NCBI GenBank assembly: GCA_016800925.1
Contig: JABCPU010000603.1
Location: forward strand, 1-35,753
Reading direction: 5' to 3'
DNA: 35,753 nt
Origin: Suillus spraguei
Lineage: Eukaryota > Basidiomycota > Agaricomycetes > Boletales > Suillaceae
Part shown: in pieces, positions 1 through 9,639 of the stretch
Layout: each line of letters starts with the position of its first letter
Numbering within the stretch: position 1 is the stretch's first letter
Translations under genes and position numbers: made by a program
The notes under the pieces: model-generated
The model's database searches: none
Told to the model about the DNA's origin: nothing
The model's input: the letters and a program-made list of their open reading frames with translations, nothing else

Positions 1-2140
1 AGTCAATCCAAATGTCTACTTCAGTTGAAACCTCTTTGGCCAGTCTCAAGGCAACCACTGCTCAGATTGTGGGCATCATCGCCGGGCTCGGCTCATGCCT
101 GCCGGCACTGGCCAAGCCCACCTTGCTCTGACAGCACAAGTCACTAATCTTGTGGTAAGTACCATTCATGTGTTAATTTTACTTTTGGTTTTTCTAAGAT
201 CTGGGTAGGCTGAGAGTCCGGGAGCATGAGAAAGGGCCTTACATGCCCGGCATCATTGCATCCTGCTCCAAGGAGTTGATGAGAGTCAGGTCCATGACTC
301 CCCGGGTGTGGCCCAACTGGCACAGCATCGGCCATGACGACCCCCGGGTGTTGAAACACTCCTGGCGCAGCAAGATTCGCGCCTGGGAGGCGTTAGGTGA
401 CCATTCAGGTGATCTCCCTGTCATGCCTAACCCTTCCATTGGCCCAATCACTGTGGACCTTCCCTCCCCACCCGTCATCGCCGGCAATGTCGCTGGTTCT
501 TCCACCCACGCCACCTCCGAGCTCCGGGACAAAGGAAAAGGTAAGGCGGTTGTTGCTGACCAGAGCCGGAGGTGGAAGGGAGCAGGAAGAGGAAGTCCCC
601 CATGATGTGGACACTCTTCCTCACCTCCGAAGTCGGCAAGAAGGGTCGCAAGCGGGTCAAGGCAACTCGCCATGTGAAGCGAAGGTGTTTGTGGAGTCGG
701 AAGATGATGAAGACACAATTGTTCAGGTATGTCGTCCAGCTCATTGTTTTCATTCTCTCAATTTTCTGTAGCCTATTTCGAGTGGAGTGCCGGCGCTCAA
801 CGTTCCCCGGCCTTCCACAATTGGTGTAGGGACGCCTCATTCCCCTCGTTCACCACGTTCCCCAAAGAAGCAATTTTTGGTCCTGCTTCAGTAAGTAATA
901 TTTTGTGTCCGGCACTTGGAAAAATGCTTATATATCATCAGCTCATTGCCGGCAGTCCACCCAAGGTGATGGTGAGTCATCATTCTTTGTCCGGACCTCC
1001 CGCCTGTACTTACCCATTGTCAGGCCACCTCCGGCAGTCGTCCGGAGGTGTCGAGACCCCCCAGGCAATGTCCAGCACTCCGGCTGAGGAACCTGCAGTC
1101 ATGGATACAGGTGATATTCTCATTCCCGGCCCAGTGAGTACTCTAATGAATTCCAATGAGTCCATCAACTAATGGAACCCACAGAACAACCCCTGCCATT
1201 ATTGCACCCAGGAGAAGTGGCCCTGCGCCACTCGGTTGGACAGGAGGACCCGTGCCCCATGTTTGTCGTGCGTCCGCTGCGCCACCAAGAAGATCAAATG
1301 TGTCCCAGCATCCATGGGATCCCCGCCAAAACATTCGAGGGAAGTCTACCACCCGGCAGGCTCGCTCCAGGACACCTTCCAGAGCTCCCTCCAATGCGCC
1401 GGCTGCCTCGCAGTCCAAAGCCCGAACTCGCAGTCAATCTCGTGGCCCCTCCGGCACTCCAGCTGTCCCTGCTGTGTTACCACACCCAAGGCACAGTCCT
1501 GTGGCGCAGCAAAGACAATCACTGCCCCAAGACAACCTGCCAACCTGCCCCAGCTTGTGAGTCACCCCAATTGTCTATGACCATCTGACCTTATCTTTCA
1601 CTTAGCTATTCCGTCTTCAAGCGCCCAGTGCCTCGTCCGGCACTCGATGTGCCCATGCCGGATCTCCATTCCATGGCAATTGCGATTCGGGATGGTGCCG
1701 CTCGAATTGCTCTTCTTGAGGCTCGTGTGGCGGAGCAGGATGGTAAGATTGATACCCTGCAACGCCTCCATGAGGGCCTTCGTCGCAAAGTCATGGACCG
1801 GCACCCTTCATTTCCACTTCCCGACTCTCCTGTCAATGCAACCTTTTTGCTTGATCAAATCTGTCCCCCTGTCCATCTCACCCCTACCATCTGCACATGC
1901 TCCCCTCATTGACTTGGATATGGCAGGGATGGAGCCTCCATCTCCGAAAGTCCAGCCTGCATCTATCATTGAGGGTCTCATATTTGAGCTCAGCCAGATT
2001 CAGCCTGGGGGTCACAAACGTCTGGTGAAATTGTGGACCCAGATGATCCGGGCAACCTTGTCCCAGAATATGATTCTGATGATATGGATGTTGAGGTGAA
2101 GGTTGAACCCTCTGCTGATGAGGGTGAAATGGCTACATAA
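1..2140 (+). pseudogene. Decayed multi-intron coiled-coil / Cys-cluster protein gene (boletoid repeat-associated family)
   Basis: Function unknown. Coding fragments lie in order on the + strand but in shifting frames. There is a Pro/Ser/Lys-rich N-terminal part around 243-700. A Cys-rich stretch follows at about 1190-1310, with CLSCVRCATKKIKC reminiscent of half a fungal Zn(II)2Cys6 cluster. A heptad-rich coiled coil lies at about 1650-1800 (IALLEARVAEQDGKIDTLQ), and an acidic tail ends VEPSADEGEMAT with a stop at 2138-2140. Seven intron-like intervals carry fungal donors and AG acceptors: 155-198, 727-771, 891-941, 972-1023, about 1133-1184, 1557-1605 and possibly others. I recall similar proteins scattered in boletoid genomes near repeats, but this is memory, not a search. 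The N-terminus begins near 12 (MSTSVETSLASLK) and breaks at about 127. Frame changes near 330, 600, 1900 and 2030 make this a relic unless the splicing differs from what I assumed. The 3' end runs directly into the repeat territory. Confidence 0.6.
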
Positions 2141-2286
2141 GTGTATGTTCATAGATGTATATACAATGTTTGAATGAATGTCAGTGCTGGATGCCAAGTC
2201 CGGAAATCCGGAACTGGATACTGGAGATTCACAATGGATATTTGGCGAATGCCGGATATCCGGCTATCTGAAAAACAACACACAAT

Positions 2287-3747
2287 TTAAAGGAATGTGA
2301 AACATATCATTCCATATATCTTTAAGTGCCAAACCCCGAACCAAGGACCCTGGAGTTGGGACTCATCACCATGTGACAGATATTGATCCACATATTTGAT
2401 GTGCTGAACCCCGAACTCCGGCACCTGGGAGTTAGAACCATGTGAGGCAATACAAAGATATTGATTGACACATGTTGAGTGCTGAACCCCGAACTCCGGC
2501 ACCCGGCACTTAGGACTTGGGACTCAGAACAATGTGAGGCAATAGACACCTATTGATCCACACATTCTAAGTGCCGAACTCCAAACTCCGAGATCTGGTA
2601 GTCTACTATTTAGGGGTTCGCAGTTCAGTACTCGGGCTTTTGCACTTGAGACCGAAAACAATGTTAGGCAATAAAATGACTTTAATCCACACATTTTGGT
2701 AGATATCTTTTTCATCTCAAATCTCAAATCTCGAGTGCCGAACCCCGAATCCCGAAATCCGGTAGTCTACAATTTTGGGGTTCGGTCCTTGGACTCAGAC
2801 ACATGTCAGGCAACAACAAAACTTTGATCCACACATTTTTGGTAGATGTCTGTTTTGTCTCAAATCTCGAGTTTCTAGTTTCTAGTTTCGGTACTCTGCA
2901 CCTGCACCTGGCACTCAGCACTAGATGACTCCACACATGGACTTTAAATCTTTCACCTTGTGTGTTGTGTTTCGGGTGTCCGGGTATCCGGAATTCAGGA
3001 AATCTCTAGTTTGAATCTCCAGTTTCAAGTTCCTGGATTCGGGACTTGGCACCCGGCACCTGGCACCTCAATTATCGATGAATGTCAGACATGATGAATT
3101 CAGGTTTTTGTGCTTCAGGGTTTAGATTTTGGTGGTCCATGGTAGGTATATGCACTCATAGGGTGCATGTATCCTATGTGTTTTATTCTCTGGTGGCTAC
3201 ATCAGCTGTACGTCTTTATGATACATATCTAGGCCCACCTGTATATGTAATATATTTTACCTTGGCCCACCCGTCTATGTAAAATTCCCCCACATTGGCC
3301 CACCCATCTATGTAATACACCCCATGTCGGCCCACCCGTATATGTAATATTCTCTCACCTCAGCCCACCCGTATATGTAATATTCTCTTACCTTGGCCCA
3401 CCCATCTATGCAATAATATTTGCCTTGCATCTCTCTTCAGCCCAGCTGTCTATAATATCCTACTCTACATACTACCCAGATGGGCCCACCCATCTCTGTC
3501 GGGGATGATATCCCCCTGGCCCATCTGTCAACATCAGAAATCATGTTTCCCTTGGCCCACCCATCTCTCCCGAAAATACAAGTCTCCCGGCCCACCCATC
3601 TCCATCGGAAATAATATTCCCCCCAGCCCATCTGTCAACATCGAGGATATACATAACCTCGGCCCATGGTCCGCTGGCCCATCTTTGACGGGATATTATG
3701 TGGGTCGGGTGACCCATATAGTACGGAGTTTGTCACTGAAGGGGCTC
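2287..3747 (+). repeat. Composite repeat, copy A (direct duplicate of 9758-11958)
   Basis: This block aligns by eye with 9758-11958 in the same orientation. It opens with degenerate hairpin modules (TGCCGAACCCCGAACTCCGGCA plus AATGTGAGGCAATA and ATTGATCCACACAT) to about 2600. Next come related modules with TTTTGGTAGAT(A/G)TCT to about 2940, then a unique-looking stretch (TTTCACCTTGTGTGTTGTGTTTCGGGTGTCCG, split here by its own substitutions) and the GGCCCACCC minisatellite. Both copies end at the same sequence, TTTGTCACTGAAGGGGCTC, after which they share nothing. That shared abrupt end suggests a true element boundary. No protein is encoded. Confidence 0.8.
3232..3440 (+). repeat. 33-bp GGCCCACCC-TATGTAATA minisatellite (copy A)
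   Basis: GCCCACC recurs at about 3232, 3265, 3298, 3330, 3363 and 3396, a period of 33 bp. Each unit has GGCCCACCCRTMTATGTAATA followed by a pyrimidine-rich spacer. Looser GGCCCA units continue to about 3690 with longer spacing and a CATCTCT/CATCTGTC core. The same minisatellite lies in copy B at 11479-11790. Confidence 0.85.
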
Positions 3748-3774
3748 ACAAACTGAGGCCAAGCCCCCATGAAT

Positions 3775-4230
3775 TAGTTATGACCCTCCAGTACAACCCC
3801 ATACAAAGCTGGAACTTCTGAGCAGCCTCCATTTTTGCATGGTTGTAACACATGCCCTCCACCAAGTCCTTCACCATACAAACCTAGAGCTGATGGGTTG
3901 AAACCACTGTGGCAATTATTGGGTGCTGTGTCCATGAAAGGATCATTGGGAATAACTGGGGATGATGGAACTGTGTGTGGATTTATATTCTGAACCCCTT
4001 GAGCCATGCTAATAGATTTTTCTGCAGGTGTCACAGCAGCTCCTTCTGGATGGCGCTGCATGCTGGATTGGTGCTGGAACATAGCACTAGTACTAGTACT
4101 GGCAGGAGGATGGGGATGACAGGGACAACAGGCCTAGGGATGATGTGAGGATCATCCAGAAGCACCTTTACAACCTGCTCCTGCAACTTCTTGCTTCTCA
4201 ACCACATGGACCTTCCATTCATCCATTCAC
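3775..4230 (-). pseudogene. Fragment of an unrecognised conserved fungal gene (C-terminal part)
   Basis: On the minus strand the open frames encode an Arg/Lys-rich start (WLRSKKLQEQVVKVLLDD, about 4210-4155), a Pro/Val-rich linker, then after a frame change NDPFMDTAPNN and finally CKNGGCSEVPALYGVVLEGH with a stop at about 3775. The last segment recurs as a second, diverged copy on the other strand at 8000-8083 (CKTRGYSEVPALHGVILEGH). That two-copy protein-level similarity argues it was a real coding region. The frameshift near 4050 and the lack of an upstream continuation make it a relic. Function unknown. It abuts the end of repeat copy A. Confidence 0.45.
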
Positions 4231-4795
4231 TGGTACTACATCCTTTTCACTAGATTTCTGCCTGAGGTGCTGCTGCATAGAAGGATCTGCCATGTATTCT
4301 GTTGTGGCTATCTGTATGCAATCTATACACAATATATCCTCTGTCCATACCTGAGGAAATATATATTCAGTTCCTATCTACACATGGCCTCAAGTATGGT
4401 TTGTGTGACAGACCTCAAGCTAGACATTAGTTATCACATATAACTACAGTACAGTTAGGGTCCAAATAGCACGCCTTTATACATACATGTTGTGGACTTA
4501 GACAGATGACCATGCCTGTATCTAGTTTGGGTATGGTTGAATGTTCTATCTATACTCAATCTGGATATGGTCATTTTCTTGTTTACACAGTGAGTGAGTA
4601 TTCAGCACTGACAGTGTGCTGGTATTGCCTCAAGTGCTTATAGGGTACTGGCCAGGCATTTCTGATGTGTGGGTTTCAACTTTTGTGATTCCACATGTTT
4701 TGGAAACAGCTTACAGTAAATAACATATCTTGGCATGTCACTCATGCCATTGCAATTATTATCCTGATACAGCAGCACTCCATTACAGTGTTGCC
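4231..4795. other. No gene seen
   Basis: AT-rich sequence with no coherent reading frame on either strand. It separates the decayed gene fragment from the next hairpin-module array. I see no TATA, tRNA or repeat structure that I would defend. Confidence 0.5.
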
Positions 4796-5190
4796 TGCTC
4801 CGGCACCTGGGAGTTAGCACAATGTGAGGCAATACCATGATATTGATTTACACATGTTGAGTGCCGAACCCCGAGTGCCGGAGCTCGGGGTTTGGCAGTC
4901 AAAACAATGTGAAAGACCTCGATCCACATATTTTATGTGCTGAACCCCGAACTCCGGCACTCGGGACTCGGGACTTCCGAGCTCCGGCACCCAGGAGTTA
5001 GCACAATGTGAGGCAATACCATAATATTGATTTACACATGTTGAGTGCCGAACCCAGAGCTCCGGCACCCGGGAGTTAGCACAATGTGAGGCAATACCAT
5101 GATATTGATTTACACAAGTTGAGTGCCGATCCCCAAGTGCCGGGTGCCGGAGCTCGGGGTTTGGCACTCAACATGTCAAACTCACAAAAA
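4796..5190 (+). repeat. Short array of hairpin modules
   Basis: About five modules in the same orientation as those in copies A and B: CTCCGGCACC(C/T)GGGAGTTAGC, ACAATGTGAGGCAATACCAT, ATTGATTTACACA(T/A)GTTGAGTGCCGA. Several modules contain GTGCCG ... CGGCAC or GTGCCGGAGCTC, which can pair as short stems. At its right edge, around 5165-5190, it changes into the 172-bp satellite. Confidence 0.75.
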
Positions 5191-6690
5191 TGTGTATCAT
5201 GTAAAATTTTGATATGCTTGCACAGTTCACCAAGTGTCAAGTACCAAGACCCGGGACCCAAATCCCAAATTCCTGGCAATGTAACAAGTGCCAAGTGCCA
5301 GAACCCGACCCCCGAACTCTGAAACTTCAAACTTCAAACTTCAAAATTGAAACTTGCAGAGATCTGTATCATTGAAATTTTCTATTTCCTTGCACAGTTC
5401 ACCGAGTGTCAAGTACCAAGACCCGGGACCTGCATCCTGAATCCCTGGCAATGTAACAAGTGCCGAGTGCCAGAACCCGACCCCCGAAGCCCGAAACTTC
5501 AAACTTCACACTTCAAAATTGAAACTTGCAAAAATCTGTATCATGTAAAATTTCTATTTCCTTCCACAGTTCACCAAGCGTCAAGTACCAAGACCCAGGA
5601 CCCGAATCCCAAATTTCTGGCAATGTCACAAGTGCCAAATGCCAGAACCTGAGCCCCAAACCCCAAAACTTCAAACTTCAAACTTCAAAATTGAAACTTG
5701 CAAAAATCTGTATCATGTAAAATTTCTATTTCCTTACACAGTTCACTGAGTGTCAAGTAACAAGACCCGGGACCTGAATCGCAAATTCCTGGCAATATAA
5801 CAAGTGTCGAGTGCTGGCAGTTGAACCCCGAACCCCGAAACTTCAAACTTCAACTTCAAAATTGAAACTTGCAAAAATCTGTATCATTCAAATTTTCTAT
5901 TTCCTTGCACAGTTCACCCGAGTGTCAAGTACTAAGACCCAGGGCCCAAATCCCGAATTCCTGGCAGTGTAACAAGTGCTGAGTGCCAGAACCTAACCCC
6001 CGAACCCCGAAACTTCCAACTTCAAACTTCAAAATTGAAACTTGCAAAAATTTGTATCATTTAAATTTTCTGTTTCCTTGCACAGTTTACCAAGCGTCAA
6101 GTACCAAGACCCGAGACCCAAATCCCGAATTCCTGGCAATGTAACAAGTGCCGAGTGCTGGAACCTGAGCTCCAAACCCCGAAACTTCAAACTTCAAACT
6201 TCAAAATTGAAACTTGCAAAAATCTGTATCATGTAAAATTTCTATTTCCTTACACAGTTCACCAAGTGTCAAGTACCACAACCTGGGACCCAAATCCCAA
6301 ATCCCTGGCAATGTAACAAGTGTCGAGTGCCAGAACACAACCCGCGAACTCTGAAACTTACAACTTGAAACTTGAAACTCGCAAAGATGTGTAAGATGTA
6401 AATTTTCTATTTCCTTATACAGTTCACCGAGTGTCAAGTACCAAGAACTGAGACCCGAATCCTAAATTCCTGGCAATGTAACAAGTGCCGAGTGCCAGAC
6501 CTCGAACCCCAAAACTTGAAACTTGAAACTCGCACAAATCTGTATCATGTAAAACTTCTATTTCCTTATACAGTTCACTGAGTGTCAAGTACCAAAACCC
6601 GGAACCCAAATCCTGAATTCCTGGCAATGTAACAAGTGCCTCGTGCTGGAGCCTGAACCCTGAACCCTGAACCCCAAAATTTGAAACTTG
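5191..6690 (+). repeat. Tandem satellite, about 172-bp unit, nine copies
   Basis: The marker CACAGTTCACC (or a close variant) falls at 5221, 5393, 5565, 5737, 5908, 6081, 6253, 6419 and 6569. The spacings are 172, 172, 172, 171, 173, 172, 166 and 150 bp. Each unit holds AAACTTCAAACTTCAAAATTGAAAC (here and there deleted), GCAAAAATCTGTATCATGTAAAATTTCTATTTCC, the CACAGTTCAC marker, a CAAGTACCAAGACCCGGGACC stretch and CTGGCAATGTAACAAGTGCC. The first seven units have near-constant length; the last two are shortened. Open frames reported across it are by-products of the repeat. Confidence 0.93.
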
Positions 6691-6864
6691 AAACTGTATG
6701 CCAGGGTTTTGGGTCTCGGGTCTCAGTACTTCACACTTTGTGAGTTTCAAGTTTTCGGTTTTGAGTTTTGGCACTCAGCACTCAGGACTCGGCACTCAGT
6801 GATTCAATAATTTGCTTCTGGCAGAGGTAACATTCATTGAAAAAAATTGTATATACATCTATCA

Positions 6865-6972
6865 CTATGCAATTATGTTTACCTCCTCACAAGACCCTTT
6901 AACCTTCACCTCAACATCCAGTTCAATCTTGACCATCTTATCATGGATGCCCTCCTGTTGCTCCTCAATCAT
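6865..6972 (-). pseudogene. Short frame in left arm, 35 codons (C-terminal gene fragment)
   Basis: Reads MIEEQQEGIHDKMVKIELDV then EVKVKGSCEEVNIIA and a stop; it is Glu/Lys-rich and probably helical. A stop lies two codons upstream of the ATG region, so any longer gene is lost. The tail LDVEVKVKGSCEEV is repeated in the right arm, and MDVEVKVEPS resembles it at the end of the gene at 1-2140. That suggests all three descend from related 3' ends. Function unknown. Confidence 0.35.
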
Positions 6973-7827
6973 TTTTAAAGTTTTTCAATGTCTTATCATT
7001 GCATAAATGGCCAGCCCTGCTCAGACATCAACAGTAGTACACTCTCACATGTGTCATATGCAAAGGATCAGTTGTATATAGGCCACAAATCTGATATGTC
7101 ATGTACAGGGGATATTTCTACTGATAAGAAGCCTACATAATAATCAAGCTTGTGATAAGTGATCTGATGCGTGATTTACCTCTCATATATGTCCCTAATG
7201 ATGTATTTGAAGTTTTAGAAAGATCCATGAAGGACTGACTGAATGATAAGTAAAATGACATATGTGTGAAAAGTGACAATTGACATCTTTTTACACAAAG
7301 TCACATTTATATATGGTACAGTTTAAATATTTCATTCAAAATATGTAAGATACATGTTAGACTACTAAAGGAACCTATACTGCATATTGCCCTGAGGTTG
7401 GAGGGTGGTGAAAGGGATGTGGTGTATATCTCAGTTGACCCAGCGTCAAAGTCCTACCACTGCCCAACTGACCATTTTCGATATTTTGGGACTTTGAACT
7501 TTCCCACAGTCAATTTCTTATCTATTTCACTTCCTCAGCACTCAATTCTTGTTGGATGGTTTTATAAATTTAGATATATCATAGTGAATGTATTTTAAAT
7601 CTACTCCAGGTGTCTGATTAATAAACTTTGATGTTTTGAAAGTATGGGCTCCTTATCAGTAGAAATAGTAAGCATTCACACTAGTTCAAAACTCCGGCCT
7701 ATTTTAAGCTGATCCTTGTCATACAAAGCAAGTATATATGGTATTATAATGATATATGAAGAGGCTGTATTATTTATGCAAGAGTAAGATACTGAAAACA
7801 TCAAAAGTGTGAGAAATGCGACTTTCT

Positions 7828-7896
7828 ATGTTTTTGTTCTTGGATGTTGAGGTGAAGGTTAAAGGGTCTTGTGAGGAGGTTGGCATAATTGCATAG
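7828..7896 (+). pseudogene. Short frame in right arm, same C-terminus as the left arm
   Basis: Encodes MFLFLDVEVKVKGSCEEVGI plus IA and a stop. From LDVEV onward it matches the left-arm frame with a single N-to-G change. Sequence upstream of LDVEV is unrelated to the left arm, so the shared homology begins exactly at the arm border. Only a fragment remains. Confidence 0.35.
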
Positions 7897-7999
7897 TAAT
7901 TGATGTATATACAATTTTTTCAATGAATGTTACCTCTGCCAGAAGCAAATTATTGAATCACTGAGTGCTGAGTGCCAAAACTCAAAACTGTTATGGCCA

Positions 8000-8083
8000 T
8001 GCAAAACCAGAGGCTATTCAGAAGTTCCAGCTTTGCATGGGGTCATACTGGAGGGTCATACTAATTCATGGGGGCTTGGCCTC
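8000..8083 (+). pseudogene. Second copy of the gene fragment at 3775-4230 (C-terminal 30 codons)
   Basis: CKTRGYSEVPALHGVILEGH matches the minus-strand CKNGGCSEVPALYGVVLEGH of 3775-3840. DNA similarity continues through TTCATGGGGGCTTGGCCTCAG to about 8083 and then stops. It begins about 10 bp after the right arm of the inverted-repeat unit. Confidence 0.5.
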
Positions 8084-8423
8084 AGCTTGTGTGCTGTGCC
8101 CCTTACCTGAGTACATGCCCCTAGTTTCATATGAAGTCCAAAGAGAAGTTCTTGTGAAGTCCGAGGGAGAACCTTGGAGGAACTCTTGGGCTGGATTGCT
8201 CCATAGAGCACCAATAAACTTCTGGAGAAGTGTAGAAAACTATGCCGCAGGTAGGCGGAGATAGAGGTAAGACTACTGGGACAAGTCCCAAGTAGAATGG
8301 GTGAAGGGAAGACCACTGGATGAAGTCTAGGGCAGGATTGGAGCAAGGCTCCAGGGGAAATATGATCCACAGGAGGTCAAGGATAGGATAAGACAGGACA
8401 AGAGGTCCGGAGATAGGAGGTCC
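8084..8423. other. No gene seen
   Basis: Purine-leaning sequence grading into the GGAG-rich minisatellite. It has scattered GGTCCGGAG words near 8405-8425 but no defensible coding frame. Confidence 0.45.
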
Positions 8424-8535
8424 GGAGGATGAGGAGTGGAGGAATAGAGAAATGGAGGAGTGGAGAAATGGAGGAGTGGCGAAATGGAGGAGCGGAGGAG
8501 CGGAGGAGCGGAGGAGCGGAGGAGCGGAGCTCTGT
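8424..8535 (+). repeat. Purine-only minisatellite, 18-bp then 9-bp units
   Basis: Three units of about 18 bp (GAAATGGAGGAGTGG plus AG/CG) pass into at least five 9-bp units GAGGAGCGG. The + strand is almost purely purine over about 90 bp, so it could form triplex DNA. The open frame across it (Glu/Arg/Gly repeats) is a by-product. Confidence 0.85.
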
Positions 8536-9183
8536 GGATTTGGGGGGAAGTATTGCCCTACTATGGAGGAGTAGGTCCGGAGATTATGTAAGGAAGGTAC
8601 AGGCTACTACGGATGAAGTCCGGAGTAGAAACAAACAGAGGAAGACTACCAAAGGTAGAGTTGGAGGTGAACAGAGATAAAGACTGGAGTTCGGACAAAG
8701 TTCGGAAAGTATAATATAACAAAGGGTCAAAGGTCCGGCCTAGGGAATACTCCCATAGGCCTGAACTGGAGGCTTACAAGGGCCGGAGCCCAAGTGCGAG
8801 AATGGAATGGAGTTATATTGACATGAGAAGGTAGCAAGATATAAAGTGGAGAATAAGTAGAAAGAAGAAAGTAAGTAATCAGACAGTAATGACCAAACTG
8901 AAGTCCAGAGTACTTCAGTGCGAGTTTATATACTGTAGGTATCATAGGTAAGGATCAGTAAGCATAATTCAAGGCTATGTATGAACCATGTGGAAAGATA
9001 CTACTAAGTACAACGGAACATAACAAAATGAACTCAGAGATGAGATATGTACAAAAGAGATTATCAAGACAGAAACAGAGGTAATCGAGAGCTGGAGACA
9101 AGGACATACCTCAAATGGTGTAATGCATGTGGCATGGGAATATCTCTGGAGAGGAATACAGGGAGATCTGGAGGAATGAAATC
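8536..9183. other. No gene seen
   Basis: Low-complexity, GGAG/GTCCGGAG-bearing sequence near the minisatellite, then AT-rich sequence. No reading frame with recognisable composition on either strand. Confidence 0.4.
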
Positions 9184-9480
9184 ACTCAGTGAACTGTGTA
9201 AGGAAATAGAAAATTTACATGATACAGATGTTTGTGAGTTTTGAGTTTCAAGTTTCAAGTTTCGGGCTTTGGCACTCAGCACTTGCTACATTGCCAGGAA
9301 TTTATGTCTCAGGGCTTGGTACTCAACACTCAGTGAACTGTGTAAGGAAATAGAAAATTTACATGATACAGATGTTTGCAAGTTTTAGGATTCAGGTCTC
9401 AGGTCTTAGTACTTGACACTTGGTGAACTGTGTAAGGAAATAGAAATTTACATGATATACATTTTGTGAGTTTCAAGTTT
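9184..9480 (-). repeat. About two inverted copies of the 172-bp satellite
   Basis: CACTCAGTGAACTGTGTAAG at about 9187, 9331 and (variant CTTGGTGAACTGTG) 9420 is the reverse complement of the satellite marker, with GAAATAGAAAATTTACATGA and GATACAGATGTTTG flanks. The orientation is opposite to the main array at 5191-6690. Unit length is shorter (about 144 and 90 bp), so these are decayed outliers. Confidence 0.8.
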
Positions 9481-9639
9481 TAAATGTGTGGATCAAATTC
9501 CTTTTATTGTCTCACATTTTTCTGAGTCCTGAGTGCAGAATCACGAGTGCCAAACCCCGAAATTGTGGACTACCAGATGTCAGAGTTCAGGGTTCAGCAC
9601 TAAAAATGTGTGGGTCAAAGTCTTTTTATTGCTTCACAT

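Larger units (their letters stand above)
6757..7990. repeat. Inverted-repeat unit with about 150-bp arms (6757-6920 / 7841-7990)
   Basis: Reverse-complementing 7841-7990 gives a sequence nearly identical to 6757-6920: GAGTTTTGGCACTCAGCACTC, TTCAATAATTTGCTTCTGGC, AGAGGTAACATTCATTGAAA, ACCCTTTAACCTTCACCTC. The left arm has a 14-bp duplication (GGACTCGGCACTCA-type). The 0.92-kb spacer also contains a weaker mirrored segment (ATTTCTACTGATAAG at about 7111 and its reverse complement at about 7655). Both arms encode the same short frame pointing outward, so the arms look like two divergent copies of a gene's 3' end rather than ordinary transposon ends. It could be a foldback/MITE-like element or a palindromic duplication. 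Confidence 0.8.

Noticed and set aside
1236..1310. Complete Zn(II)2Cys6 transcription-factor domain
   Set aside because: Only a CxxC...KKIKC half-cluster is clear; the remaining cysteines and spacing do not match a full domain.
5191..6690. Centromeric satellite, because 172 bp resembles alpha-satellite length
   Set aside because: The length match is coincidence; nine copies beside transposons give no evidence of centromere function.
5086..6774. Many open frames of 60-117 codons across the satellite
   Set aside because: They follow the repeat unit in register and have no independent coding signal.
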